A DNA stretch of 64,000 bases from Daphnia pulex (lineage: Eukaryota > Arthropoda > Branchiopoda > Diplostraca > Daphniidae). Each line of letters opens with the position of its first letter. Position 1 is the first letter of the stretch. Of the stretch, positions 20,844 to 35,842 are shown piece after piece. The translations under genes were made by a program, and so were the position numbers. Location of the stretch: NCBI RefSeq assembly GCF_021134715.1, contig NC_060018.1, positions 3,303,501-3,367,500 on the forward strand. The letters run 5' to 3'. The notes under the pieces are model-generated. The model made no database searches. It was not told where the DNA came from and worked only from the letters and a program-made list of their open reading frames with translations.

Positions 20844-21395
20844 AAGTTGATTGTGGAAACAGTCTACCAACTCCAACTGTATAGCCAATTCAATAGCTTA
20901 TAAAAACCAATACATACAAACAAAACAGTTCTTTGTTATTTTATTATTTTTTTGTTGTTGATGTTTCAGCATTACATCTATGATGGTATTCAAATCAGTT
21001 CCTACAAGTTTGGAAAAAAAAATAAAGGTGATGAAAAATGATAGGTGAAATATGAAAGAAGAAAATGTTGAAATTGATGTAAGCTAAGAATTAACAATGG
21101 CAAACGCAGGTCGAAAGTCTCGAGTCGGCACTAAAGTTAAGAGATAGAAAGCCCTGGAACGTAATTTCAATTCAGCGTTGTGCGCGCACCTCGACAATTT
21201 TTTAGGGGGGGGGGGGGTTAATTCACCTTTAACAACTCGCAAATTGTACAAGAAGAATTCGCAACCAGGAGTGTAACGAAGAAAAAGATTACGAAATTGA
21301 ACTCAAAAGGATTTGATGACATGAATTTGGCCAGAAAGGGGAAAAAAATAAAAAAAAAAGTAAACAGAACAGATGAAAGGAAAACGTTTTGGTCT
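20844..21395. other. Convergent 3' spacer, ATPsynF / Rac1
   Basis: About 550 bp holding the 3' UTRs of two convergent genes. It contains the aataaa signal for ATPsynF and a G13 homopolymer at 21205-21217. No coding exon is apparent. Confidence 0.5.
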
Positions 21396-22519
<1,124 letters not shown>

Positions 22520-25500
22520 TTTCTTTTAGACACTGCACTAATTTAACAAAAAGTTGTGGTAGGGAAAACACCACCACTTTGATGAAAACTTTAAATCAAT
22601 CTTTCAATCACACAAATTATAACGCCAAACAAATTAGCTTGTGCTCGTTGCTGTCTTACTAATGCTGCTCTGATGAAATTCCACAAAAAAGCCAAGACTG
22701 TCCGGGTGGGGGCTGGGTGCGGTATACAGATCGTAGTAAGAAAAATGTCCGGCAGAGGGTAAAGCTCAACGTACATGTATGTCATCTGCTGGTCACAACT
22801 TGCACTCAACAAAAGCACCGATTTATAGTCATACCAAATGAATAGGGCAATCGACAAGGACACACGGGAATCTTTTGGATTATTTTTTTCTTTTTCTTAT
22901 CTACTGATTAAATTGTGCTAATTGCATCAGAATGTTTCGAAAGTAAAATCTCCTAGACACTCCCTCTTTATTAATCCACTTGAAGGAGAAAGAAAAGAAT
23001 CCTGGACAGCGGTCCCTTTGATATACAAGTGTCGATGTACTATGCGATCATGGGAAAATTAAAAAAAAAAAGGGAGATCAACTGGTTATCGACAAAACAA
23101 CCTGTCAAAAAAAAATTATCAGACATTGAAAAAGGTAGGGATGGGAAGCCAAAGATTTTTCTTTCTGGCCATAAGCTGCATAGGGTTTAATTGTTCGACC
23201 CTTGCGCGTGTCGGATGAATGGGCCATCAGTTATCTGAGACAGCGATAATACTGTTGTGTTCAACAGCATATTACACACGTTCGTCATTTTCGGATGTAG
23301 CGAAAAGGGATAGCTCAATGTCCTATAGGAAAGACGTTAGAACATTTTAAAGACAGGAACGTGCAGAAGAAACGAAACGAGGACAAGCGTTAGATTTATG
23401 AGAAGACTGAGGTAAAATTTGGTAAAACATTTTCTATTGAAAATAGCTGGGGTTTAATGGGTTCGTAAATAACGCTAAAAAGTAGGTCTCTTTAAGCTCT
23501 ATCGCATAAAGAGTAGGAGAGATACAGAGTATACAACAGCGCCTTATCAAAAAGTACAAAAGACAGACGTAGAAAAAGGTCGAGCGAAAGTGGGTTCTGC
23601 TGTAATGTTTCCATTTGAGCTTCAGCAACCCGAAAACACTCGAACGAGTCTAGCTGGTCCGTGACAAAGTGGTTTCCATTTGACCCCACGAATATTCCAT
23701 CGTTCAACACCATCGTCAAGTTGAGAAACTCGAGTGGCCGAATGGCGTAGTAGAAAATTCAATCGCAGTTAAACTTGGTTGGGTTTGCTGAAACCCACTC
23801 GGCAACATAAATCCCGTGAGAGAACTTGGGTTTTTCGTGCGCTCTTGGGCGATATAATAAAGTATCGGCAACGCTGTAGGACGTTGTCAATTCTTTGGAG
23901 GAATGGAGTGATGGAAAGACACAGCAGTTGAATTTGTTTCGTGAAAATAAAGCTGTTTTAACGGGAATTTTGACGTCAAATTGGATTTGTTTTGTGTAAT
24001 CTGGTGATTTTCAATCTCGGCTATCGTGGCAGCTTTTCATCAAACGTCGGCCTCGACCGGGCTGCGAAATATTCAGTAAGTTGTTACCAGCATGTTTTGG
24101 TTGAGAAGCTCTCTCTCCTCTCCTTCTCTCTCTCATTCTATGTACTGGCTGCAGTTCGTGTGTGTGTGTGTGTTCGTGCGTGCGTATGTTATGAACAAAA
24201 TCCGAGGTGTCTTGTCGCAAGGGGTGGTGGCCTTCTGTGGAGGAACAAGCCTGATAAATATTTATTCTTTTTGTTTGGAGCTTTCTCCCCGTTTCCAGTG
24301 GAACTGTTTATAGTCATTCATTTGGCCAAGTCTGCTGCTGTGAGGTTGCCCACCAAGCTACATCAGAGGTGCATTTATCTGCTCCGACAATCTAGTTGCC
24401 CATTTACACATCCAGTCCAGTGAACCAGAGTGCTGGCCCCTCACAACTTTAGGTGGACAGACTCAAACCGTAGATTGCCAGAGTTGGTCATTAATCACAC
24501 ACGGGGGAAGCAGTGATATCAAAACACAGGTGTGTACATCTAAAACAGCCAAATGGTTGTGTGAACCCTGTGCAGCTGTGCATTACCTCTCTATTGTGCA
24601 CACAATCGGAGAGGGTAAAAGGAGAGCTCTCCCTGCAGTTGTGTGTGATGAAAATCCCTTCCATTCTGGCAGCTGTTTGTCTTCCAGGCAACACATTCAG
24701 CGTGCGGCGCTTGTTCGCTGGCCCACTCTTTTTCGTACAGACCGTCAACGATCTCTCGCGACGCCTTGCTTCTATTTTTAAACGAAACACGTCTGCTGCC
24801 CGGAGCTTAAGGGAGAAACATAGAGAAAAGAAGAACAGCCCCGTGTGCGCCCCGTGAAGAAGCCGCCACAACCTTAGCCGTTTTCTCCATCTTAATAGTT
24901 ACCCAGGCATCGCTGGGCTGGTAGATTTCCGTTTTTCCGTCTTCTTTTCTTTTTAATCACATCTCTGTATGCCCCTTTCGACTCAGTTGGGGTCTCTCTC
25001 CGGCTATCATCCGCCAGTCGACAGTCGGCGCCCGCGTGTCGGCCACGGATCAGCCACAGTCCTTCCTACGCGCTCTCCACTGATTCAAATCGACTCGCTA
25101 ACAATCATGTGGCTTCTCTATTGCTGAACGGAAAAAAACCCTTGATTTCATCGCCTCCCATTTGATTGGTGTCGATCCCCCCACCCACCCCTCTCAAATG
25201 CCTGTGAGCACCTTGACGGACACTGTCGCAACAACTTTCGGCACTCACGCAACCGTGAGTTGCTCCTATTGCCGAGGTGAGAGAGCCTCTTGAACAAAAA
25301 CAAACGCCAACGCAAAAGTCTTTTATCCGACTTTTTGTTTTGCTCCCTTCTTATTCTCGTCTACGTCTAGCCCAGGTTTTAAATTTAGCCAGCCTCTCAA
25401 ATACACATTAGCCTAATTATATTCGCCTCGAAGAGTAGGAAGCAAAGGGAAATGCCTATTCCTCCTTTTTTTTTACAAATTGGGTAGAGGGGAAATAGAT

Positions 25501-27110
25501 TCTTCGCGTTAGTGTGTGTGTGTGTGTACTCTCTCCCAACGACGCTGGAATGTTTGTTTGGGCATGTCGAATGTATTTTTACCGGCGTGGTACGATTTCC
25601 CCAGTCAGATTCAACGAAACCGACCCCAACACACACATACAGAGAGAGAGACAGAAAAAAGAGTTGGGTGTAAGAGAACGGCGTGTTAGTGGCGGAGGGT
25701 GCGGACGGTGGCGAGGAAAATCAGCCTCGTTGTTCTAAACATTGCAAGAGCCACCGAGAAGTTTTTCGTAGATTGCTTTTGGTGAACGCTAAATTAGAAA
25801 GACAAAGCGCGACAGCCTTTTTCCGATGCGAACAGGTTAGTTTAATGGACGACGTTGTAACGTGAGAAAATATCCCATCGTGAGTTCTTCTTCAGTCTTC
25901 TGGATGCTTCGATTAGCTCGTTTATAACTCACGCGGCCCAAGCGTTGCAAATGAGCCCGTTTATCCCAAACGATTGGAGAGGAACCAATTTGAAATTCTC
26001 CCATCCTTGAAGCAACAGCCACCGGATGCTTGGAACACACACACACACATCGATTGACCTATTTTATGCCGCCCTCGTTCACTTTCCATACCATCCGTCA
26101 ACATCTTCTAAAATGTTACCTTGTGTGCCGTGCTCCCGCTGCATTCAGCCCATCGCTCTCTCTTTGCCAGTTCCATTACGTTGGGCGAAAAAAAGATGAA
26201 AAGGTCGGATGTGTCTGTTTGTACGGTGAAGGGCGGCCGAAAGCCAAACGGGATTGACGTCAACTGACTCACTGGGCAGATATTTCAGTAATTTAAAAAT
26301 CATAATTTTTTAAAAAAAATTTCAAGTTGTTGTTGGCGACTATTGCTACTGCTCGAAATCAATGCACAAAGGAATACTACTTTTTATTTTCTCTCTTTTT
26401 TTAAGATTTATTTTTAAAAACTTTCCTGGTCATGGCCGAGACGACTATTTCGGGACACGCCATTGATTCCAATGCCACTTAATTCCGCTGACGCGCGATC
26501 ACCGAATTTTTGTTTTTTTCCTTTCCACCCTACGACTTTGATTATGAGGAAAGTCACGAAAATGTACGGACCAACGGCTTTTTCGTATAAATTGTAAGAG
26601 CTGTCGTTGGGCGGGGTTGTCGTCTGTCGATCCTATCCGGTCACCGTTGTGTGTGGATCCGCCCGTTTGTATTTATTTCGCTCCCATTTTCATTTTTTGT
26701 TTGATGGTGCTGTCGTTGTTGTAGGTGATTTTTTCTCGTTAGGGCTTTAAAGAGATGAAGGATTTTTTACAAGTCGAAGCTGAAAAAGTCTTTTTGGCAA
26801 GGTCACAAAAATACATCCACGATAAGTACCGAGTCATCACTACGCAGCGGATCAAAATAGCGAAACGAAGAGGATTTTTCCTTTTTTATTTTCTTATTTC
26901 TGCTGCTACACTTTTTTCCCCCTCCTTCCTCCTCCTTGTCTATGCGTGTCTGGTTATTCCGGACACGGCCTTGCAAGTTCTTTCAACGTGTGTCCGGCAG
27001 AAACATGTTTTATGTCGCTAAAATATACCCTCGGGTGTGTTTCTATTATATCTCTCTGGCTCACTGGCACTAACCGCAGTTCTTTTGTTTCACGTTCGTT
27101 TTTAAACTAG
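22520..27110. other. Long upstream region of the MRTF gene
   Basis: About 4.6 kb between Rac1 and the MRTF coding exons. It contains the Rac1 promoter and presumably MRTF promoters and 5' UTR exons. It is rich in simple sequence: CT tracts near 24110-24135, (GT)n near 24160-24175 and 25513-25527, CA near 26035-26049, and poly-T. Many short frames occur on both strands but none shows a recognisable domain. The 24.1-25.3 kb part is less AT-rich than its surroundings and could carry an untranslated first exon. Confidence 0.4.
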
Positions 27111-27220
27111 ATTGCGGCGGACCTTGCGAGTCTCATTCTTTGGAAGATCGCCGTTGGACGGTCCATTTGGATCGGGACCTTCTCCATTTTCTCCTCTCGG
27201 TTTATCCGCACTGGTTTGAG
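27111..27220 (+). other. Candidate MRTF upstream exon (5' UTR or alternative N-terminus)
   Basis: A 110-bp segment follows a strong acceptor (tttttaaactag) and ends before a good donor (gag|gtatgtaatc). It is GC-richer than the flanks and open in one frame without an ATG. It fits an untranslated or alternative 5' exon of the MRTF gene just downstream. Alternatively, the transcript may read straight through to the ATG at 27318. Confidence 0.35.
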
Positions 27221-27317
27221 GTATGTAATCATTCAATTACGCAAGACTCGGGTTTCGTAACTAAAACTCTGATGACGAAACTCGTAAACCCCAAAGGACC
27301 GGACGGCGGACTACGAA

Positions 27318-30300
27318 ATGTTGTCTGAGCACGAAGGAGGAGGAGGCAGTGACAAGTCGGAAGACTCCTCCTCATCCGATTCCGACTCGTCGTCGCCCTC
27401 GTCACCGCCCAGAGTGGACGACTCTCCGCTACAGAAATGCATGGATCGCAACAAGCAATGTGAGAGAGCCAAAGTCATTTTCGCATTCGTTTACTTCCGT
27501 CGACAAATAGTTTCAATGTATAAATAATATAAGCGCCAGGATTTGTGTGATGTTTAGTTTTTAGCAACTTTCTCTTGCAAAGTCTTAAAAACATATTTAC
27601 AGATGGGGCAGAGAGAGATTTCACAGGTCATAAACCCTCTTTAGAGCTAACGCTGTTCTTGTTGTGTTGAGTAAATCGTCATTTTCCATTTAGAGAAAAA
27701 CGACCAATTGCGATTTTGTGTTGAAATTACCGCTAAACCAAACGACGAAATGACGACGCCGTTTGAACTGAAATTTTGTTTTTTCTTACTTTTTCTTTCA
27801 TTTTTAAAACCGAGATTGTGATATTCTTCATTAAAATCAGAATTGTGCGGTTGGCTTGGCACAGGATGGAAGCCAAGCCATCCGTTCCACCGAAATTTTT
27901 CGACGATATGAAGTAACAAGTTGTAAAGGGGAGAAAGAAAAGAAGAAAACGCGTTGGATCAAACATTTGGCGCCGTCTCGCCGCTAGCGTCACTTTGATG
28001 AGAAATCTTTTGCCACGATGGCAACATAGTTTTAGCAACCCCCCTTAACGTTTCTGTGTTCTCTTTGCAGCCCTGAAGGTGAAGCTGATGATGAGACGGC
28101 CTTACATGCAATTAGTGGACCAAGGAATCATGCCGCGTAAGTGATAAAGCATTCTTTTCTTCTCGATCTCTGGTTATACGTTTCCGTTAACGACATTTTT
28201 TGTTTGCGTTTGTTTCACGTGTAATAAAAATGGACACACAAACAGCATTGAAGACTCCAGCATCGTTCCACGAGCAGCGCCAGAAATTGCAACGGGCCAA
28301 AATGGGTGACCTGCTTAAGCACAAGATTCAACACAGACCGGACCGGACTGAGCTCATCCGCCAGCACATCCTCGAAGGTATTTAATTACAATTTTTTGTT
28401 CTCCCCCCATTGTGTAACCCAATTGAAAAATTTCTATTCTTTCTGTTAGCTGACACAGGCAAAGTGGATCCATCGCTGGCTGAGCGTCAGCGCATGCTAA
28501 AACGGGCCCGATTGGCCGACTCGCTCAACGACCAATTGTCTCACCGGCCTGGCCCGCTGGAGTTGATCCAGAAAAACATCCTCCATACAGACGAAAACGT
28601 TGAGCGAGCTGTCAAAGGTATTCAAACGTGGAATGTTGGTCGTTCCATACCTAACTATATCGGATCAGATTCTGACGCTTTTCTCTCTTTTGATCTCGTC
28701 ATCCAACAGAAGGCCAGATTTCTTTTCGAGCGACTTGTGAAGGATCTGCTATCCGACCGTCGCATCCCATCCGCTACGTCACACCCGAAGGGGACGATAG
28801 CAGTTCGGAAGGTAAAATCAGAGCAATGCCCTCCCCCTCCCTCTTTTGATACGCGTACGTTGTATTTGACGAATTCTTGCTTGTTTTAAATTTGAAGGTG
28901 CCCTGTCTCCCAGCCAGGATGGATCGCTAGATGGATGCCTGAGCAATGGAGGAATGGCTGGCTGCGCTGGGACCTCTAATATGACGGCAGCAGGAGCTTC
29001 CTCCAGCCCTGCGACCGTGGCTTCAAGCCCCGGATCGCTCAGCTCCGTTGCATCGCCGGCCACTTCGCTGGTGGTGGCGCCGTCTCCGCCGCCACCTCCG
29101 CCGATGCCCATGCCTACGCCGCAACCACAAAAGAAAGTGGAGCAAGCTCCCGTTCCTCCTCCGCCACCTCCTCCACCTCTTCCAGTTGTGCCTTCCTCTT
29201 CAAGCTCATTGCCCGTCGTCATCAAGACTGCTTTGGATATTTCGAAAAACCGTAACCGGAAGAAGTCGAAACAAAAGTGTCCGCCAAAGCCGCGCACCAT
29301 TAAATTCCACGAGTACAAAGGGCCGCCAAATGCACAAAAACTGCAGCCGGCCATCCCATCTGATGTGGAATCTTCGTACGAACTTCTACTCCAGCAGCAG
29401 CAATTGTTCCTCCAGTGGCAACTGGAATGGCAACACAAATACCCGCAAATTATCTTGCCGGCCAAACCGCCCTGCAGCAGTCCGTCGGCTCACAATGCCG
29501 CCGTTGTTGCAGCTGCTGCTGCAGCAGCAGCAGCAGCGAGTGGGGAAGATGCTGCCAACAATTTGACGGCTGCGATACTGGCCGTCAGTTCATCCCTGCC
29601 GTCTTCGAATTGCTCCGCCGCGGCTCCTTCACCATCCCCTAGCCTTTCAGAGTCGGTGACTTCCGTTGTCGCTTCCACCACGCCCAGCAATTTAACTCGA
29701 ATCACGGTCCGGCTAGAGGAAATGAAGGTCAGCGATTTGAAGGCTGAATTGAAGAAGCGTAACTTGCCCGTTTCCGGATCGAAGCCGCAGTTAATTGATC
29801 GTCTACGGCCGTTTATCGGCGAGGAAGGAACACTAACGGCCACCCGGTCCTTGTCTCGTCGCGGATCGCAGAGCCAATTGCAACAACAGCCGCTCCCGAC
29901 GTCGTCGTCGTCGCAAATGTTGTTGGCTGAAGACGTGGGACCTATGCCTTCACCTCCGGCCAGCAACGCCTCACGACGAGTTTCGTGCAGTAGTCTGGAT
30001 GGAAGCATCAGCAGTTTCAGGGCGGGCAGTAGTGACATGTTATTACCTTCGCTGTCACCAACGAGCTCGGCGGCTTCGTGTTCAATGTCACCCAGTCCAG
30101 GTTCCGTCCGTCCTCCTTCTGTCATCAATATGGACATGGACATTGAAATGAACGATGCAACCAACACGTTGGATGGCACTGACATCAAATTGGAAGCCCC
30201 GCCTACGCCTCCGCCGTTGCCAGTGTCGTCGACACAACAGCCAGTCGAACAACAAATTGACGACTTGGTGCGCGGACTGCAAGAGGAGCAACGCGTGCTG

Positions 30301-31581
30301 ATGGAACAACAACAGATGCTGAGACAGCAGGCAGCGGCATCCGCTCAAGAAGAAGCCCAACAAATTGCCAATGTGGCGGCGGTGGTGACGGCGAACGATC
30401 CGAAATCGCAGCAAAGGTTTCTACTCCAGCAGCATCTCCAGCTCAAGATCCAGCAACAGCAGATTCAGCAGCAATTGGAACAGTTGCAGCAAATCCAGCA
30501 GCAAGCGCCCCCCAGTTCTCCGGCGGCGTCGAGTAGAACGACTTCCAGCCGGATTGCGGCCAGGGCCAACCGGAACGCCGCCAAGTTATTAGCGTCTCGC
30601 AACAACTCTGCAACGTCATCACAATCCTCTGGTGATATGCCAGAGACCGTGTTCGCATCTCCTTCAGCAACATCATCTTCTTCACAACCTTCATCCGAGA
30701 CATCACATCCTCGGAGACCACCTCCGCCCAATTACAGCGAAGCATCTCGGATGCTGGGCAACCATACGACACCCTCCTCGGGCAGCAGCAGCAGCAGTTC
30801 GTTGAAACCGCGCGTTTCGATCAAATCACAACTAGTGGACGACGTGCTGGATATACTAATCCGCAACGGTGAGCTGCCTCCCAGCGCCGCTCACGATCCT
30901 GTCACGCCGACGACTCCCCGTGATCCTCCACCAATGCCTCCGCCTCTTCCATCTCATCTATTGACAAAGCAACAGACGCAACTTTCTCATCCAGCTGTTT
31001 CGGCCACAGAGATCAAGTTTCCCTACATAGACATCAATGAGCTTGGCCTCAATCTAGACCTAGACTCCCTGGGTGAGGCCATGGAGTTGGGCGTCTACGA
31101 GAACCACACGACAGCGCAGCACTCGGCTGTCACGCCTTCGCCTTCCATTGTCTCCGTCGATGGACGCAACGACGAAGTCACGGCCATGGAGATGGATGTC
31201 TCCGATTGGCTCGACACGCTCCTACCGCCATTGAACGGTTCCCAGTCGTTGCCCTTGTCTTCAAACTCATCAGTGGCCTCGTCCACTTCGTCGTCCACCT
31301 CGGGATTCTCCAGCCTGGGGTCCGACCAACATCCTTTCATGCTGCACCAGCAGCCTCATCAGAGCTTTTCTCACACGCCGAATCAGTTAAATCAATTGAA
31401 TCAACCGGTGCATCATCCACCTCCGTCGCATCAACATCATCAACAGATATCAGGCGATCCGCTCTTTTCCAGTCTGTCCTCCGATCCTTACACGGATCTC
31501 TTCGCATTGGAAGACACGGATATGAAGCTACCAGGATTGGGTAACACCCTGTCATGGGATAGGCTAGATTTTACAGCCTAA
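27318..31581 (+). CDS. Mrtf: Myocardin-related transcription factor (MRTF)
   Basis: Actin-regulated coactivator of serum response factor. G-actin binding to RPEL motifs keeps it cytoplasmic, and actin polymerisation releases it to the nucleus. Exons 27318-27459, 28071-28136, 28246-28377, 28450-28617, 28710-28811 and 28898-31581 join in phase to 1097 residues. An acidic Ser-rich N-terminus precedes three RPELs: residues 49-69 (RRPYMQLVDQGIMP, divergent), 92-113 (HRPDRTELIRQHIL) and 139-158 (HRPGPLELIQKNIL). Next come a Pro-rich region, KTIKFHEYKG-type basic segment, a Gln-rich patch (LLLQQQQLFLQWQ), poly-Ala, a SAP domain at about 476-510 (EMKVSDLKAELKKRNLPVSG) and a Gln-rich coiled coil. C-terminal blocks SQLVDDVLDILIRNGELP and DVSDWLDTLLPP match vertebrate MRTF activation-domain motifs. 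The chosen ATG is the first in frame; longer N-terminal isoforms are possible. Confidence 0.95.
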
Positions 31582-34500
31582 ACAACAGGTGAAACAGAAA
31601 CACACTTTATTGCTCTGTCGTTGTTTCCTCCCTCACATCTCGTCCATCCACACAGTCTCTCTCTCTTCTCCGTCAGACCAGTAGCTCATTGAATTCACCG
31701 CTACCTTGCCTCTAATTGATTGTTACTTTCTCTGTCTTTTTTTTTTTTTGAAATTATTATTATTATCATTATTTTTGGCCATTGCTGCCTATATTACATC
31801 AACCTACACTGATAGGTTTGTGTTTTTCTCTCACACACACACACACGCACGCAGTGACGGAAAGTGAGAGTTGCAGCCTTGAATCCAGGGTAACGAGACA
31901 AACAAACATAAAAAGAAAATAATAAATTAAGATTCTGGTTGCCCTGCCAATGTGGTTTTGCGGTTTCCCCTCATCCTGTCAAGTTAATTTTTGTTTTTGT
32001 TTTATGTCTTTCCTTTTCAAACCTTCGATATTTTTTGTTGTTGTTGCTGCGATGGAGTATTGCATTCGAGCCCACCAATTCATAATATTATTTTTTTTTT
32101 CTTGGTTTTTTTCTTAGTTTACCAACATTCCACTATATCCAAGATGATAATTTTTTTTTCTTTTCCCGTTTCCCTGAGTCTCTCTCGTTGCGTTTTCAAT
32201 TCCCCCTTTAGATGCGAGATCGTGCCTCTCGTTCTATTTACTTTCCAAGTTTTTTTGGAAAAGGAGGGAAACATAAGAATAACCGTCCTGGTGGGATTAT
32301 TTTATAGGACCCTCCACAACACAGACACACCGCGGTTAGTTCACTCTTTGTATTCTGTCCGGATCAATAACATACACACACACACACATAAAATGGTTGA
32401 AGAAGAAGAAGAAAGAAAATTGGATCGCGTAACACGTAGAAGAAGAAGAAACCCCCCTCACGCCATCATATAATTTACCAATGGAGTAAGAGAGGAAATG
32501 ATCTCCTCTTTCTCTCTATTTATCGACCAGTGTATTATAGTGAAGTTGACCAGTGTCTCCCCAAACTTTCTCTCTCTTGAGCTTGATCCCCTTTTTTTTT
32601 CGACCCTCTTTTCTATTCCCATTTGTTACTGAGATATATTCAACAATAGCGCTCGCTCACGCGTTCCCTAACGGTTAGCCTTGGCTTGGTTGTTTGCGTT
32701 ATTATTATTATTATCATAATTATGATTATTCAATCATTTTTTTTTCTCTTTCTGTTTCCTACAAAAGCTTCGTGAAATTGATGATGTCGTCCTCTTTAAA
32801 AACAAAAAAAAAATCATAATGAAAAGAAAAAAAATTATAAAACGCTTAGCAATTTTGGGGGAGGTCTCAGAATGCATGAATTGTTTAGATTGTCTCTAAT
32901 GAAGCACGCTCTTCGAGTCTTGATCCGATGGCCACTAATTTTTGATGAAAGGAGAAACGAAAATTTCATTTCTTCTCTTTGTTGTTCCCGTGTTATGTCA
33001 TAAAAAGCTTCCGATATTGCGATTTCTACTAAAAAGGCGATTTATTGCGTGCCTGTCCCCTGCCTAAACTCTTCTTTTCATCTCTCTCTTTGTTTGTTTG
33101 AGCGTGTAAAGTAAAACAGAAAATAATTAAGTTAGTATAAGCTGCGTACGTGTTAATTAATCGATTCGACAACAACCTGTCTACATAATAACTGCCTCCA
33201 TTGTTTTCTATTCATTCTTCTTTTCCTTCCTTATTTCCTATCTGTAAAGTTACGAGATGGTTTGCAATCCAGAAGAATATGAAAAAGATGTGCTTTGTTT
33301 CTATTACCTCCGCTCCTCTCTTTCGCTGACATGCTGGTGAATTGTAATTCTTAATGTAAATATGCAAAACTGCAAAAAAATCTGCAAAAACAAGAACGTT
33401 CTATTGTCCAAAAAATAATGACGGCGTTGATTCTTCTTATTTCCGTGTAAAATTTGTGTTCCCAAAAACACGAAAAAAAGATTCGATTCAAAAATAAGTA
33501 CCAGGGCACTGCACTTATTCACGCGCGGTTGAATCTGTAACGATTTTCTTTTTCTCTCTCTTGGTGCAGCATCTTTTTTTCTCTTTGATTAAAATTTGGA
33601 AAAAGATGAAAAGAACTGGAATATTCCGTGCTAGTTCCAAGGACGATGAACGAGTCTTTGTTGATGTTAAGGCCCTCTGAAATCCAAGTTGGCAGAATCC
33701 ACTGGAACTCCAAAAGATCATTAGCATTAGCGCTAATAATAAAACAAGCGATGAAAACTCGGTCACGCCCCGAAAAAAATACGTCAAGTATTAATAATGA
33801 CTTGTTGTCACGGGCACAGCCCTGGGTTATCGTGCTAGCCTATTCCCCGAGCTCGAAAAAAAAAACTTCTTTATGAGCCAACAATATGTCGCCAACACAT
33901 TGAATATCTTCATTAAAACGTGAGTGGCACCAACAACTGATTGCCCGGTTTGAAATTAAGGTTTACGTCAAGATCCGGCCAAAATCTACTGCAACAAAAG
34001 TTAAATCAATTTTCTTTATCGACAGGTTACTAAGAAAAATTATATTGATTAATAATGAGGAGATATATAGATCAAACACGTAATTGCTTGGCTGGCGTGT
34101 TGAGCTTTTTGATTCTTGGGTTTTATTTGATCATCAGAAAGCGTGGGTGTAGAACAATTAGCCTAATTACCAGAAACGTTGCAACGATGGTGAAAGCAAC
34201 GTGACTAGTCTGCAGCTGTTGCTGTGCATCACACTCGAGTGCTCCGTAAATGTGCCGATTGTTAAATAGAAAAGGAAAACAAAACAAGTGCTAAATTTGG
34301 TGTTTGTTGTGATCAGCCATTTTTTTGCACGTGCTTTATCACTATCATGTGAGTGCTTTCTTTTTTTCGAAAAAAGTGATTACCCAGTTCATGAAAAATA
34401 CTTCGCAACGATACAATCAACATGTTAAACATGTTAATGCAATTCGTTCGTTTTTTGGGGGAAATTTCTCCCAAAATTTGACCTACTTACTTTTACTTGT

Positions 34501-34701
34501 GTGTGACTAGCAGTTTGACGACACTACAACGGCCATTCAACCAAAAGAGTAAGTCACCAAATTAATTTCGTAATGTTTGTAACGCTGTTGAAATGTTTTA
34601 AATGGAAGCAAAAGTGTTGAAAAATGTTTTTTGTGGTCAGGTTTGTTTTTGTAAAATGAGTCGTTTGTTGTGAAACTCTATATTTTGCCGATAAAAGAAT
34701 T
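31582..34701. other. MRTF 3' UTR and intergenic DNA
   Basis: Follows the MRTF stop. It is low-complexity, with CA repeats (31842-31853, 32377-32387), poly-T, GAA repeats near 32400-32450 and ATT repeats near 32698-32715. Possible polyadenylation hexamers occur from 31921 (aataaa) onward, so the 3' UTR may be several hundred bases or more. No conserved coding exon is seen. Confidence 0.45.
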
Positions 34702-34773
34702 TGCCCGCTATGAGGATTGAACTCATGACCGCTAGTTTACGAGACTAGCGCTCTACCACTGAGCTAAACAGGC
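34702..34773 (-). tRNA. tRNA-Thr (anticodon CGT)
   Basis: A 72-nt minus-strand cloverleaf. The acceptor stem pairs GCCTGTT with AGCGGGC (including G-U pairs). The D stem is GCTC/GAGC around AGTGGTA. The anticodon stem is CTAGT/ACTAG with loop CTCGTAA, giving anticodon CGT after U33. The variable loop is CGGTC, and the T arm is ATGAG-TTCAATC-CTCAT. The discriminator base is A, and no CCA is encoded, as expected in eukaryotes. The internal A box (TAGCTCAGTGGTAGAGC) and B box (GAGTTCAATCC) are both present. Decodes ACG threonine codons. Confidence 0.93.
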
Positions 34774-35842
34774 ACATGGAGGGGGAATGTGTCATTTTAA
34801 CTTGAATCCTGTTAACCGTTCGCAGTACTTCTTTTCTTTCTTTATTGATCGATAAATTCGTCGGTTTCTTTTTTCTTATTTAAGACAGAAACCAAATGAT
34901 TTTACCGTAAACATTTTGTTATTAACAGAGGAGAAATTTACCATTCATAGTTCACAAAATGATGCCAAGCTCAGTGCACTGGGTTGAATACGACTAGTTA
35001 CATAACGTGACATTTCTCTGAAGTTTAGAAGTTTAGAATGTCTAATCGCTATGATAACTAATCAAAAAACGTCTAGAATTACGCGTTGTCTTCAGAATTT
35101 CAGTACGCTCGAATGCAATTTCCCCAGCTTGTTTGTTTTATTGTCTGTGCTGATCACTTATTTATTTCTCGTTGGTGTGTGCTGTGTGGCTGGCAATCGA
35201 TGCAGTCATTATCTAGGAAAATGGGGCGCTTTGTTGTACCCACATCGATATAATCCTCTTTTATTGTTTCTATGGCAACTCAAAAGTAACAAATTCCTAC
35301 TCCGACAAAGTCATTAAAATACAAACGCCGCAACTTCAGCGCCATTTGCCAAGAAACTTGTTGATTGACAAATATTCCGACAACATCCGCTTATTACAAA
35401 ACCGTATCCGGTCGTATTTGTGTCAAACGAAATATCAGGGGCTGCGGTGTCATGTGAGAATTCCCATGTTAATTAAAAAACATTCCAAATTCATCTTGTC
35501 GTCGGTTGACGTTGGGTATCATATAATACTCTTTGTATTGTAATATATAGTATATACGTATATTTTGGCATGATTTGGCGTCGTACAGTGTATATATATA
35601 TAGTATGCTCAGGGAACCCTTTTTTTCTTCGAGATAAAAACACGTCGATACAATAAACAACGGTTAAGGAGAAACGGGCGTATAGTGGTGGCGCGTGACG
35701 TTTTCCGAGTTAGAGAATGAAAATAAAAAAAAGTGAGAAAACAGAATAAAAAGAACCAAACCTCCGAGGTAAATAGAACACTCACACACACACACACAAA
35801 CACACACAACCACACTCTCCTGGTATATACTGGAGCAGCAAC
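34774..35842. other. Spacer between tRNA-Thr and tetraspan D
   Basis: AT-rich DNA with a CA repeat near 35783-35810 and a short TA run near 35590-35603. The right part is probably the 3' UTR of the minus-strand tetraspan gene. No other gene is supported. Confidence 0.4.

Noticed and set aside
24011-24871. Overlapping frames of 70-140 residues upstream of MRTF
   Set aside because: No domain, mutual overlap on both strands and simple repeats; more likely UTR or promoter DNA.
28818-30188. Long minus-strand frames opposite MRTF (Gly/Ala/Cys-rich)
   Set aside because: They are mirror images of the Pro/Ser/Gln-rich MRTF coding exon, with no domain and no splice logic of their own.
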